Of a DNA stretch of 12,489 bases, positions 1 to 7,942 are shown piece after piece (position 1 is the first letter of the stretch; every line of letters starts with the position of its first letter). The notes below the pieces were generated by a model that worked only from the letters and a program-made list of their open reading frames with translations, did no database searches and was not told the origin of the DNA. Made by a program: the position numbers and the translations under genes. Source of the stretch: Patescibacteria group bacterium (GTDB lineage: Bacteria; Patescibacteriota; Minisyncoccia; Minisyncoccales; PEYH01); contig JAHIEL010000046.1 of assembly GCA_018901715.1 (NCBI GenBank), positions 1-12,489 of the forward strand, in the 5' to 3' direction.

Positions 1-225
1 AATAATTGAGCGAAGCAATAAGGTTGAGGGGCAGCTCCCGCAGACCTGTTTGGCATGGTCCCCGAGCAAAGCGAGGGGCAAACAGGTTGAGGGACGCAGG
101 CTGACAAATCACGCTGGAGATTTGGACAGCCAGTGACCCGATGCCTTGTTGCAAAGCGGAATTATTGCCTTATGAATAAGGGGAACTCGTTGCGTCATCT
201 TAAAATAAGATATTTGAGCGGAACA
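1..225. other. Noncoding region with hairpins downstream of the exporter operon
   Basis: I see no credible gene here; the short plus-strand frame from 133 into the permease is antisense to it. The region is rich in self-complementary segments. ACCTGTTTG (44-52) pairs with CAAACAGGT (79-87) over 9 bp and encloses a second hairpin (60-78), in which CCCC/GGGG is followed by facing GA/GA steps and a GC-AAA-GC tip. GGCTG (99-103) pairs with CAGCC (127-131) around CAAATC/GATTTG. CCTTAT-GA-ATAAGG lies at 168-181 and ATCTTA-AAA-TAAGAT at 197-211. AGGTTGAGGG occurs directly repeated at 21-30 and 84-93. No hairpin is followed by a T-run in the direction leaving the permease gene, so none is a clear terminator. 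It could be a small structured RNA or a cluster of genome-wide palindromic repeats; the sequence does not decide. Confidence 0.4.
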
Positions 226-1455
226 CTACTCATAGCTTCGCAGTGCTTCTGTGGGCTTAAGCTTGGCTGCCCGTCTTGCTGGAAAATAACCAGCCATACA
301 TCCAACAAAAAATGAGAACAACAATCCAAAAATAATTAATTGAGGCGAGATATATGCCTCTAAACCAAAGGCAGAATCTCCTTTTACATAATATTCTACA
401 AGCTTGGCAACAGTTAAACCGAAAATCACTCCTCCAGCTCCTCCAACCAACCCAACAATCCCTGACTCTATTAGAAATATAGTTATAATTGCTTTGTTTG
501 TGGCTCCTACGGCTTTCATTACTCCTATTTCTCTGGTGCGCTCTCTTACTGCGGTATACATAGTATTAGTAATACTTAATCCACCAACAAAAATAGAAAT
601 AGCTGCAAAAAGAAACACAGCTACTTGTATAGCTCCGGTTATGCCACCTGCGATTGAACTCATTTTTTCTGAAGTAATCACGGAAAAATCAGAAACATCT
701 GTTCCTCTTCTTCTCTTTCTTATCTCATCTAATGCATCTTCTATCTCTTCTGCTAAATCATCAGGCAGGACACCATCCTTAGGTCTTACCATAATAACAA
801 AAGCATCTCCTGAGCGATCTCCTGTGGTTTCCTGATAAATAGGCCAATCAACATAGATGGCCATATCGTCCTGCTGGTTGCCAACAGAATTTAAAATTCC
901 TTTTACTTTAAATTTCCTGCCATTAACAACGACTGTATCTCCTGGAGTCAGCTCTTGTCCAAAAAAATCCTCATCAGCCACTATGCTACCAGCTATTAAT
1001 TCTCTTTTGCCGGGCGTAGGCCAAGTCCCCTCTCTTAAATCCCATCCTTGAAAATTAGTTAAAAAACCCTTTCCCTCATCCCATGGCATACCTATTAAAT
1101 AAACAGATTTTTGAACATTATTAAATCTAATAAACTGAGATCTTTGATCCATATGTAAAGCAACATCTACATTTCTTATCTCTTTAACTGCCTGAATATC
1201 TTCTTTGCTTAATTTCTGCCCGCCAGCCATCGTCATCATTAAATTATCCATAGATCCCGGCATAACCATTATTATATCTCCTCCAAGAGCATTTAACTGT
1301 TTCATAATAGAATTTTTTAAGCCACTGCTCAAAGATATTAAGGCAATTACCAAAAAAATCCCCACTACAATGCCTAAAATAGTGAGCCAACTTCTCAACC
1401 GCCTTGTTTTAATGTTTCTTATCCCTATTTTAAAATATTCTTTTACTTCTGCCAT
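226..1455 (-). CDS. MacB/FtsX-family ABC transporter permease
   Basis: This is the membrane subunit of a MacB-type tripartite or mechanotransmission ABC exporter. It is 409 aa, the usual size for MacB-like permeases that lack a fused ATPase. The N-terminus has a cytoplasmic amphipathic stretch and TM1 at about residues 22-44, followed by a large extracytoplasmic MacB_PCD domain (about 45-265). The C-terminal FtsX core has TM2 (about 274-298), the conserved cytoplasmic RTREIGVMKAVGA segment (306-318), TM3 (about 321-350), TM4 (about 370-393) and the family's terminal PARRAAKLKPTEALR motif (392-406). The ATG at 1455 overlaps the end of the ATPase gene by 13 bp, indicating translational coupling. 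It should pair as a dimer with that ATPase. The exported substrate cannot be read from sequence; peptides, lipids or drugs are all possible. Confidence 0.93.
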   Translation of the reverse strand: MAEVKEYFKIGIRNIKTRRLRSWLTILGIVVGIFLVIALISLSSGLKNSIMKQLNALGGDIIMVMPGSMDNLMMTMAGGQKLSKEDIQAVKEIRNVDVALHMDQRSQFIRFNNVQKSVYLIGMPWDEGKGFLTNFQGWDLREGTWPTPGKRELIAGSIVADEDFFGQELTPGDTVVVNGRKFKVKGILNSVGNQQDDMAIYVDWPIYQETTGDRSGDAFVIMVRPKDGVLPDDLAEEIEDALDEIRKRRRGTDVSDFSVITSEKMSSIAGGITGAIQVAVFLFAAISIFVGGLSITNTMYTAVRERTREIGVMKAVGATNKAIITIFLIESGIVGLVGGAGGVIFGLTVAKLVEYYVKGDSAFGLEAYISPQLIIFGLLFSFFVGCMAGYFPARRAAKLKPTEALRSYE

Positions 1456-2159
1456 AACACTTGTTCTGCTTGTGAATGATTTTTAATAATCTGTCCGTCT
1501 TTAATATTAATAACCTGCTCGCTGTATTCTGCTATCATCGGGTCATGGGTTACAACCACCAAAGTTCCTTTTTCTTCTTGATGAAATTTAGTAAGCATCT
1601 CCATTACTTTTTTTCCTGAATGGGAATCAAGGTTGCCAGTTGGCTCATCTGCAATAACTAATTCCGGCTCATTGGCAAAAGCCCGAGCAATCGCCACCCT
1701 CTGCCTCTCACCACCGGACAGTTCCGCGGGCAAATGTTTCGCTCTTTCCTTTAGCCCAACTAAATCCAATAAATGCTCTGCTCTGTTTATCCTTTTTTCC
1801 TGCAAAATACCCTGAAAAACCATAGGAAGCATAACATTTTCTAAGGCAGTTAAATTATGCAAAAGATTGAATTGCTGAAAAATAAAGCCAATTTTTTTGC
1901 CTCTTATTTGAGATAATTTGCTTTCAGAAAAAACGCTTGTGTCTTCCTTGTCAAGAAAAATTTTTCCCTTGCTCGGAGCATCAAGGCAACCAATCATATT
2001 TAAAAGCGTTGATTTGCCAGAACCACTCGGCCCCATAATAGTAACAAAACAACCTGTTTCTACTTCCAGGTTAACGCCTTGCAAAGCTCGCACATCTACC
2101 TTTCCCAACTGGTAAACCTTCCAAACATCTTGCAAACGAATAATTGGCTTTTTTTCCAT
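1443..2159 (-). CDS. ABC transporter ATP-binding protein, MacB/LolD family
   Basis: This is the cytoplasmic ATPase powering the adjacent permease. At 238 aa it is full length for the LolD/MacB class. All nucleotide-binding motifs are present: Walker A GPSGSGKS (43-50), Q-loop in FIFQQFNLL (92-100), ABC signature LSGGERQRVA (147-156), Walker B with catalytic glutamate VIADEPTGNLD (168-178), and H-loop histidine H205 in VVTHD. The EPTGNLD wording and the short linker are typical of the MacB/LolD/FtsE branch rather than importers. The gene starts 11 bp after the adaptor stop and overlaps the permease start by 13 bp, so the three genes form one transcription unit read adaptor-ATPase-permease. No strong Shine-Dalgarno is visible before the ATG; translational coupling to the preceding gene is likely. 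Confidence 0.95.
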   Translation of the reverse strand: MEKKPIIRLQDVWKVYQLGKVDVRALQGVNLEVETGCFVTIMGPSGSGKSTLLNMIGCLDAPSKGKIFLDKEDTSVFSESKLSQIRGKKIGFIFQQFNLLHNLTALENVMLPMVFQGILQEKRINRAEHLLDLVGLKERAKHLPAELSGGERQRVAIARAFANEPELVIADEPTGNLDSHSGKKVMEMLTKFHQEEKGTLVVVTHDPMIAEYSEQVINIKDGQIIKNHSQAEQVLWQK

Positions 2160-2170
2160 AACACTAACTC

Positions 2171-3784
2171 TTAATCAATAATTACCTGCTCATCTATTTC
2201 AAGCCCTGAAATAATTTCAATCATATTGTCGCTCCCCTCAAGCCCCAGAACAACCTCTCTTTCTTCAACCTGATTATCTCTATACACCCTAACCATTGTC
2301 CTGCCTCCTTCTTTATAAACAGCGTCATTGGAAATCAATAAAACATTTTCTCTTATGTCTGTGATGATTAAAACATCAGCTGTCATTCCCGGCTTTATTT
2401 TATCTGGAACGCTTTCAAAAGAAATTTTTGCTTCATAATAAACCACTTCATTAACTAACTTTTCTGACGGGTCTATAAATATCACCTGACCGATAAAATC
2501 CATATCTGGAAAAGCAACCAAAGATATCTCTACCTTATCTCCTATTTCTATATTAACAATATCTTCCTCATAAATATCCACTTCTATATCCAATTTATGG
2601 CTTGGCAAAATTGTAACAACAGGCGTAGTCGCCTGGATTACTTCGCCCTCAAATTTATGAATGTCTATTACTTCACCGTCAATAGGGCTCCTTAACTTAG
2701 CATCAGCCAAGTTCTGCTCAAATCTACTCACATCTGCTTTTGCGCTATCAACTTTTGCCTGATAAAGCTGAATATCTTCTTTTCTTGGGCCAGCAATTAC
2801 TAATTTAAGATTATTTTCTGCGGTTTTCAAATTATTTTCTGCGGTTAAAACAGCGTTTTCTGCAGTGCTAATATTAGTTTGATTGGCAACTTGGGTTGAA
2901 GATATGGTCTGCTTAGCATCTACGACATTTGCAAAAACAGAAATAACATTACTCCTATTGGTATCAAGAGATGCCTTGTCTGTGGAAGAAATCTGATTGC
3001 GCCAAATCGGCTTTTCAGTGATATTTTTAATTATTGATAAATGATCCTTTGCCTCTGATAAATAACTTTCAAAAACTTCTAAGGCAACATCTATGTCGCC
3101 ATAAACCAATGCCTGGCCCAATAAATCTAAATAGCTTTTCATCTCGTCTAAACTTATACCTATGCTTGTTTTTCTCTGTTGAATATCAACCGAATCCTGC
3201 TCATTAGCAATAAAATATGTTCTATGGATAGAGTCAATAACAACAAAGGCATTGTATAAATCCAAATAAGCATCATCCATAGTATTGTAAGCATCTTCAT
3301 ATGCTTCTATTAAATCTTGCTCTGCGCCTGCTTTTGTATTTTCTAAATCCTTTTGCTCACTTTCTAAAATATTTTGCGCATTATTTACTGTTGTTTTGGC
3401 AACCTGAATTGTTTCCTCGCTTGCTCCTGCTAATAATTTATTTGACTCTGCTTCTGCTAAACTTAGATTTGCCTTTGCCTGTTCTATCTGAAGCAAAATA
3501 GTTGCATTATCAATCTTAGCAATCAAAGTATTCATAGTAATTGCGTCTCCTTTTTTAATATAAAGTTTCTCAATTCTGCCTGAAGTTTTAAAGCTCAAAT
3601 CAATTTCTTCTCCTTTCTTGACTGTGCCTGTTTCGCTGATTTCTTGACGCACATCTCCTCTCTGAACCGTAAATAAGTCATAATTATTATTTTTATTAGT
3701 CGCTTTTATAATAAAAAAGACGATTATAGCAACAATTATGATTGCTAAAATAATAATAAATTTTTTAGAAAAATGAAATTTCAT
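2171..3784 (-). CDS. HlyD/MacA-like membrane-fusion (periplasmic adaptor) protein
   Basis: This is the adaptor subunit of the exporter, anchored by one N-terminal transmembrane helix (about residues 9-27) with the rest outside. The two halves of the lipoyl/barrel-sandwich domain are visible: GRIEKLYIKKGDAI (69-82) and LRSPIDGEVIDIHKFEGEVI (364-383). They are separated by long alpha-helical arms. The beta-barrel domain follows (about 396-475), then a membrane-proximal domain to residue 537. Both arms carry an 'L-x-AG-x-x-x-E-x-I-Q' pattern (near 118-127 and before 364). At 537 aa it is longer than typical MacA (about 370), because the helical arms include an extra mostly helical segment (about 160-300). 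In a cell without an outer membrane such an adaptor would act on the cell surface rather than dock to TolC. First gene of the operon; no convincing promoter found in the 68 bp up to the left repeat. Confidence 0.9.
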   Translation of the reverse strand: MKFHFSKKFIIILAIIIVAIIVFFIIKATNKNNNYDLFTVQRGDVRQEISETGTVKKGEEIDLSFKTSGRIEKLYIKKGDAITMNTLIAKIDNATILLQIEQAKANLSLAEAESNKLLAGASEETIQVAKTTVNNAQNILESEQKDLENTKAGAEQDLIEAYEDAYNTMDDAYLDLYNAFVVIDSIHRTYFIANEQDSVDIQQRKTSIGISLDEMKSYLDLLGQALVYGDIDVALEVFESYLSEAKDHLSIIKNITEKPIWRNQISSTDKASLDTNRSNVISVFANVVDAKQTISSTQVANQTNISTAENAVLTAENNLKTAENNLKLVIAGPRKEDIQLYQAKVDSAKADVSRFEQNLADAKLRSPIDGEVIDIHKFEGEVIQATTPVVTILPSHKLDIEVDIYEEDIVNIEIGDKVEISLVAFPDMDFIGQVIFIDPSEKLVNEVVYYEAKISFESVPDKIKPGMTADVLIITDIRENVLLISNDAVYKEGGRTMVRVYRDNQVEEREVVLGLEGSDNMIEIISGLEIDEQVIID

Positions 3785-3852
3785 AACTAAAAATTTTAAT
3801 ATTTAATATTCAAAATACCTTAAGCCCTAAAAGGACTTAATTTTTTATTCCA

Positions 3853-4210
3853 GCAGAACTTACTAGACGCAGGACGAACTTTTTTTGAAGAAAATCCTGA
3901 TTGATTTTTAATTGCTGTCCTACGAATAACAATTCTGTCTAGCGTTTCCGCTCGCCTCTGCTTCGGCGAGCAAAACAGAAAAATTTTCTAAATATTCTTT
4001 TAATAGCCCCCTCGCAAATTTTTTCAATTAAGGAAACGAAAATTTTTCTGTTTTGATATTCTGCTAACGCAGAATAGCGGAAACGTTTTCTCGTCCTAGT
4101 CCGCTTTTAGCGGACTGGTTTGGTAGGCAAAAATTCATTTTCCCCACACCCCTTTTTCTTTTTGCCTACTAATTTTTGGCTTCGCCAAAACTTTTTTCAG
4201 CAGGATTTCA
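3853..4210 (+). repeat. Left copy of 358-bp structured inverted repeat
   Basis: The reverse complement of this segment matches 11939-12296 with about 19 substitutions and no indels by my hand alignment (about 95%). Self-complementary arms seen here: 3944-3951 with 4077-4084 (outer 8-9 bp stem); 3971-3987 with 4039-4055 (17 bp perfect); a hairpin at about 3952-3972 (CTCGCC/GGCGAG); TATTCTGC/GCAGAATA at 4057-4076; hairpin 4098-4116; 4123-4133 with 4159-4169 (11 bp, 25-nt loop); and 4174-4190. The outer edge (3854-3904, plus strand) encodes QNLLDAGRTFFEENPD then TGA. Strand + is chosen because the coding tail comes first and a T-run terminator lies at the inner end. No target-site duplication is apparent at the outer ends. 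Confidence 0.9.
4174..4197 (+). terminator. Terminator-like hairpin at inner end of left repeat
   Basis: On the plus strand TTTTGGC-TTC-GCCAAAA (4174-4190) is followed by C and T6 (4192-4197), the form of an intrinsic terminator. It would stop transcription entering the island from the left and mark the 3' end of a transcript through the repeat. The stem has only three G:C pairs, so strength is uncertain. In the opposite direction, as the PHP-ATPase transcript leaves, the hairpin is not followed by a U-run. Confidence 0.5.
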
Positions 4211-4243
4211 AAATAAATAAAGGATGTATGTGGGCTTAGTTTT

Positions 4244-6919
4244 TCAAAAATTATATTTCTGACGCTTCTTATCATAAGTATCTTTTCCACCTTCTAAGTA
4301 GTCAATAATTTCTTTTTTGATATTAGGCCTATTTATCGATCCTGAATAAAGAATTGTACCATGATTGGAGTCAGCTTGTAAAATAGTAAATTTATCAGTA
4401 TCTGAGGCTACAGCCACAGATGAATTATGGGTAGTAAATATAAACTGTCTCTCATCTTTTGTTCCTCTTAATTTTTCGCAGACATCACTCCAAATTGTGC
4501 GTAAATCAAGAGAGTCCTCAGGTTGATCTATAACAATCGGAAAACTACCATCACTCAAAGCAATAATAAGTAGAGCAATAGCTTTTTGACCAACAGAAAG
4601 TTCGTTCAGTTTTTTAAATTCACTATCAACTCTATAACTAATTGAAGGCACATCTTTAGAGACAGAAGTATATAATAAAGCTAATATGCTCTTAATTTCA
4701 TATTCATCTAAAAGGTGCTGGGCTAATTTTTCAATATTTTCTAATTTAATACCTGTCTGATCGGTAATGTTTTGTAAAAATTCCCGTTTAGATCTAGCTG
4801 ACCATTCATAGCGAAGTAAGTTATCAATAAAATTTCTGGGTGTGATTTTATCAGAGATAATTTCAATCTCATCATCTTTGAGCCAAGAACCACGTTTGAA
4901 TTTAAGCAGATTCTCCTTAAAAGCACTTTTATCTTCTCTCTCTTTAATTGTAATATTTAACGCACCAGAGGAATTATCGGTAAAGTAATCGCATCTACCT
5001 TTTCTTTCCTCAAAATATGCTTTATGTGCTTCGTCTAATTGTTTGATAATTTCGTCGCGTTTATCAGCTACTGCTTTCATCTGTTGTGCTTTGCCTTGAT
5101 ATCTAGTAAGCTCTTTTTCAAGCTTAGACAGACTGGTAATTAATTTTTTTCTTTTTTGATCTAAAGCAATTTGCGTGCCACCGGCTTGTTTAACTACAGC
5201 TTCATATTTTTTCTTTGTTGGTTCAAAATTTGATTTCCAATCGTCAATCTCTTGATAAATGTTTTTCTTTTGTTCATCTAGAAAAATAATGACTTTAGTT
5301 ATGTTTTCAGTGCTCTGTTTTAAGATTCTATCTACGCTATCGGAAGTTCTCTTTACTGCAGGATTATTATTCACTTCATCATCTTTAAAACAAGGTATAG
5401 TGATATCTTTGTATTCTAGCTCAGTATTAAGAAGCATTTCTCGCAGAGAATCAACAAAATCAGCTTGATTCTGTAAAGCATAACCAATTTTTTCTTTTTT
5501 AGTATATTCATCAAAAGCGGTGTTTTGAATTTGTCTGCCAAGCTTAGCTATTTCTTCTTTATAAGTAGCAATTTTTTCCTGCAAATCCGAAGAAGCTAAA
5601 TGAGACTTTAACGCATCAGCGAATTTATAATCGATTTCGGCAAGATTTTTATTGAGTCTCTCTATCTCCTGCTGGTGTTTATAAAAATCAAAAAATTGAT
5701 CTATGAATCTTCTCTGGCTAGTCCCTGTTTTATCTTCAGCAATTTTTATAATCTCATTTTGACTCAAAAACAAAACAGGAAAAACTTGCTCAACTTGAAA
5801 TCTCTTTTGCGTATTATCTGATAAATCAATAATAGTAATTGGGTTATCTTCAGCTGGATTATACTCTCGGCTTATAAGATATTCCTTGCCTGAATCGTCC
5901 ATAAATTTAAGTTTTACTTCGCCATGAACTTTTAAACATTTTTCCAATTTTGTTTCATGGTCGTTATAAATATTTTCATTTTGTGGCTGTTGATTTAGAC
6001 AAAATCTTAGAAATTCAATTGCTAGCGATTTACCAGAACCTTTTGCCCCTAAAAGACTATTCAATCCTTCATGGAATTCAAATTCCTGATCGGCAAGAAA
6101 ACCACTTGTAATTTTAAGGCTGTCTATTCGTGGATAAATCACCTCTTTAAATTCAAAAGACTGTCGTATTCTTGTATCTCTATCAATCAGTGATTGGCGT
6201 ATATCTTCAATGGTTATCGGTTCGTCAACTTTGAAGTAGGTAAAAATTGAACCGATTTCATCTAACGAATGAGCATCTGAACTTTGGTAAACCCCGAGTT
6301 TCCTTTTGTGGTAATTGGAATCGGTACCATCAAGACAATCAATAATTCTTTTATGATTCTTTTTCTTGTCTTTATCTAAAAAATCGGATTCTTTAGCTTC
6401 TGCACCAATTAAACATTTTCTTCTTGGTTCAAAAATTAAAGTTCTTGTCTCCCCTTTAATATCACCAGTACATCCTTTAGAAGAATGACAATGTGCTAGA
6501 ATTAATATAGCAGATGAATCATATTTTTCTAATTCGTCAGCCACTTGACCAACTGTGACTTCAGCTGCGATTGCTTTCTTGCCATCTTTTTTATAAACCC
6601 CAAGTTTATTTAAAAATTGATTGATATGATTAGTATTTTTATCGACATCAAAAATAACTAAAACATGAATGCCTTTTTCGCCACCTGTTACTAAAAGTTC
6701 ACACCCTGGAAATATAACCAAATCTTTCTTTTTGGCTACTACCTTATCTACCCACTCTGCTGTTTGATGGTCAGTAATAGCTATACCTGTCAACCCTTTT
6801 TCTAGAGCACTATCTACAATATCCTCTGCTGTAACATTTTTATCTTTAAAATCATCGGATGCAGGTGTATGGATATGAAGATCAAACTTTTTGAATTTTA
6901 ATCCTTTTGTAAAAACCAT
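4244..6919 (-). CDS. PHP phosphoesterase-SMC/ABC ATPase fusion (TrlF-like defence ATPase)
   Basis: This 891-aa protein combines an N-terminal PHP metal-dependent phosphoesterase with a split ABC/SMC-type ATPase. The PHP active site looks complete: HIH (15-17), TDH (49-51), E74, H143 and SDAH (214-217). The ATPase has Walker A GAKGSGKS (291-298) and a long lysine/glutamate-rich coiled-coil region (about 420-680). Near the C-terminus lie the signature-like SVGQKA (775-780), Walker B PIVIDQPEDSLD (794-805) and an H-loop TTHN (829-832). This architecture matches the TrlF-family AAA-like/PHP-SMC proteins found in defence islands. By analogy with RloC, PrrC or Septu-like ATPases it may sense DNA ends or phage activity and cleave nucleic acid; that is inference. 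It lies last in the island, 287 bp after the 194-aa gene, so it may have its own promoter. The ATG at 6919 has no clear Shine-Dalgarno. Confidence 0.85.
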   Translation of the reverse strand: MVFTKGLKFKKFDLHIHTPASDDFKDKNVTAEDIVDSALEKGLTGIAITDHQTAEWVDKVVAKKKDLVIFPGCELLVTGGEKGIHVLVIFDVDKNTNHINQFLNKLGVYKKDGKKAIAAEVTVGQVADELEKYDSSAILILAHCHSSKGCTGDIKGETRTLIFEPRRKCLIGAEAKESDFLDKDKKKNHKRIIDCLDGTDSNYHKRKLGVYQSSDAHSLDEIGSIFTYFKVDEPITIEDIRQSLIDRDTRIRQSFEFKEVIYPRIDSLKITSGFLADQEFEFHEGLNSLLGAKGSGKSLAIEFLRFCLNQQPQNENIYNDHETKLEKCLKVHGEVKLKFMDDSGKEYLISREYNPAEDNPITIIDLSDNTQKRFQVEQVFPVLFLSQNEIIKIAEDKTGTSQRRFIDQFFDFYKHQQEIERLNKNLAEIDYKFADALKSHLASSDLQEKIATYKEEIAKLGRQIQNTAFDEYTKKEKIGYALQNQADFVDSLREMLLNTELEYKDITIPCFKDDEVNNNPAVKRTSDSVDRILKQSTENITKVIIFLDEQKKNIYQEIDDWKSNFEPTKKKYEAVVKQAGGTQIALDQKRKKLITSLSKLEKELTRYQGKAQQMKAVADKRDEIIKQLDEAHKAYFEERKGRCDYFTDNSSGALNITIKEREDKSAFKENLLKFKRGSWLKDDEIEIISDKITPRNFIDNLLRYEWSARSKREFLQNITDQTGIKLENIEKLAQHLLDEYEIKSILALLYTSVSKDVPSISYRVDSEFKKLNELSVGQKAIALLIIALSDGSFPIVIDQPEDSLDLRTIWSDVCEKLRGTKDERQFIFTTHNSSVAVASDTDKFTILQADSNHGTILYSGSINRPNIKKEIIDYLEGGKDTYDKKRQKYNF

Positions 6920-7206
6920 AAAATGTTTACTAAACTCTATTTTACTTTTTTAATTTATATATTTTTTCTTCTGGAAATTTGATATCACCATTTTTGTTTT
7001 TCCATTTTTTAGTCATATCTTACTGTTGCCTTTTTAATTCTCATAACTTTCTAAAATTCAAAATATATTGGTGATAGATGAGTTAAGAATAGTTTATCAA
7101 ATTCTTTTCATTTGAGCAATTATTTGATTTGCCACTTTTTTCAAAAGTTGACATGCAATATCTTTAAATGAATTCATATTAAAATTGACTTTAAAGATAC
7201 TTCTAA
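6920..7206. other. AT-rich gap between the membrane-protein gene and the PHP-ATPase
   Basis: This is the only sizeable gap inside the island. On the minus strand it holds two very short open frames: 7177-7097 (26 aa, MNSFKDIACQLLKKV..., ending QMKRI) and 7016-6942 (24 aa, MTKKWKNKNGDIKF..., ending YKLKK). Neither has a good ribosome site, although AAGG lies about 12 bp before the second. In DNA this AT-rich such frames arise readily by chance, so I do not call them genes. The gap probably carries the promoter of the PHP-ATPase, but no clean -35/-10 pair was found on the minus strand. Confidence 0.35.
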
Positions 7207-7791
7207 TCAAACAATTTTCTGCAACTCAACGGTTAATCTTTCCCATTTCCTAAAATACTCCTCTATCGTTAAGTGTTTCTTATTATCCATATGATAGATA
7301 CCGTCCATAGAATCTTCTCCACTTTCAATACTTTTAATTGATGGGGTTTCAATACTCCCTAGTTGTAAGTATGTATGCTGATTTTTGTTAGCGCTAATTC
7401 GTTTCCCAGAGATAGGATATAATTCTTCTAATAGCAATCTAATTTGTTTTGGCAAAAAAATATCTGATCTTATATTTAGGTGATTAAATAAACCCCAGAT
7501 ACTTTGATCAAAATAAATCTTCTCTTTTCCTATCAAAGATAGCTGGTCTTTATAAAATTTTTCCTTGTCAACCAAAATATCATTTAGATATATTTGATAA
7601 AATGATCCATTTTTTGAGTGAATCAAAAATCTAAGCTCTTTGATATATTCCAACAAATTTTTGGCTAATCTATATTTATCCTTGCCGCGTATTTTTCGTT
7701 TCCATAGAGATAATGCTAAACCAGCAAAAATAACCAATGCTAATTGGAGCGTAATCTCTATAACTCTAAAAATAGGTTCGTATTTTTCCAT
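7207..7791 (-). CDS. Hypothetical protein with one N-terminal membrane segment
   Basis: I do not recognise this 194-aa protein. Residues about 9-30 form a hydrophobic helix (IEITLQLALVIFAGLALSLW), followed at once by a basic stretch KRKIRGKDK. By the positive-inside rule the body is therefore cytosolic, with the protein tethered to the membrane. The rest is mixed helical, with several aromatic and charged residues and a low-complexity S/E/D patch near 150-165. No catalytic motif stands out. The start lies about 5 bp beyond the end of the frameshifted small ORF, which places it as the last gene of the restriction-modification/AlbA_2 operon. Small membrane-anchored proteins encoded beside defence sensors often act as membrane effectors or anchors; for this one that is only an inference from position. 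Confidence 0.7.
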   Translation of the reverse strand: MEKYEPIFRVIEITLQLALVIFAGLALSLWKRKIRGKDKYRLAKNLLEYIKELRFLIHSKNGSFYQIYLNDILVDKEKFYKDQLSLIGKEKIYFDQSIWGLFNHLNIRSDIFLPKQIRLLLEELYPISGKRISANKNQHTYLQLGSIETPSIKSIESGEDSMDGIYHMDNKKHLTIEEYFRKWERLTVELQKIV

Positions 7792-7796
7792 AATTT

Positions 7797-7942
7797 TTAT
7801 TTTTTAAACATTTTACCGATTTTGTTTTTGGCGGTTTCTAAAATTGTTTCCTCTTGATTTCAGGTTTAGCTAATATTTTTTCGGCAGAATTGGAGACTGT
7901 ATTTTGCAAAACAAAATGTGTCGCTATAAAACAATCAGGCAT
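7797..7942 (-). pseudogene. Frameshifted small protein gene (~48 aa)
   Basis: The ATG at 7942 immediately follows the TAG of the 245-aa gene (TAGATG), which suggests translational coupling. The frame reads MPDCFIATHFVLQNTV..., stays open for 34 codons and stops at 7838-7840. From about 7853 the -1 frame is open and protein-like (EETILETAKNKIGKMFKK) to a TAA at 7797-7799, 5 bp before the next gene. Restoring one A near 7853 (reading ATC AAA GAG GAA) would join the two into a 48-aa protein ending in a lysine-rich amphipathic helix. No classical slippery heptamer is present, so a one-base deletion or an assembly error is likelier than programmed frameshifting. Function unknown. Confidence 0.5.

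Noticed and set aside
404..835. 143-codon plus-strand ORF
   Set aside because: It is antisense to the permease, whose family motifs are clear; the frame is a shadow.
3853..4210. CRISPR array or tandem repeat
   Set aside because: The repeated units are helical arms within a single 358-bp element, not direct repeats with spacers.
7147..7175. Plus-strand promoter beginning TTGACA at 7147
   Set aside because: No acceptable -10 box at 16-18 bp and no plus-strand gene follows.
6942..7177. Two minus-strand micro-ORFs (26 and 24 aa)
   Set aside because: Too short for AT-rich DNA, no good ribosome sites, no recognisable similarity.
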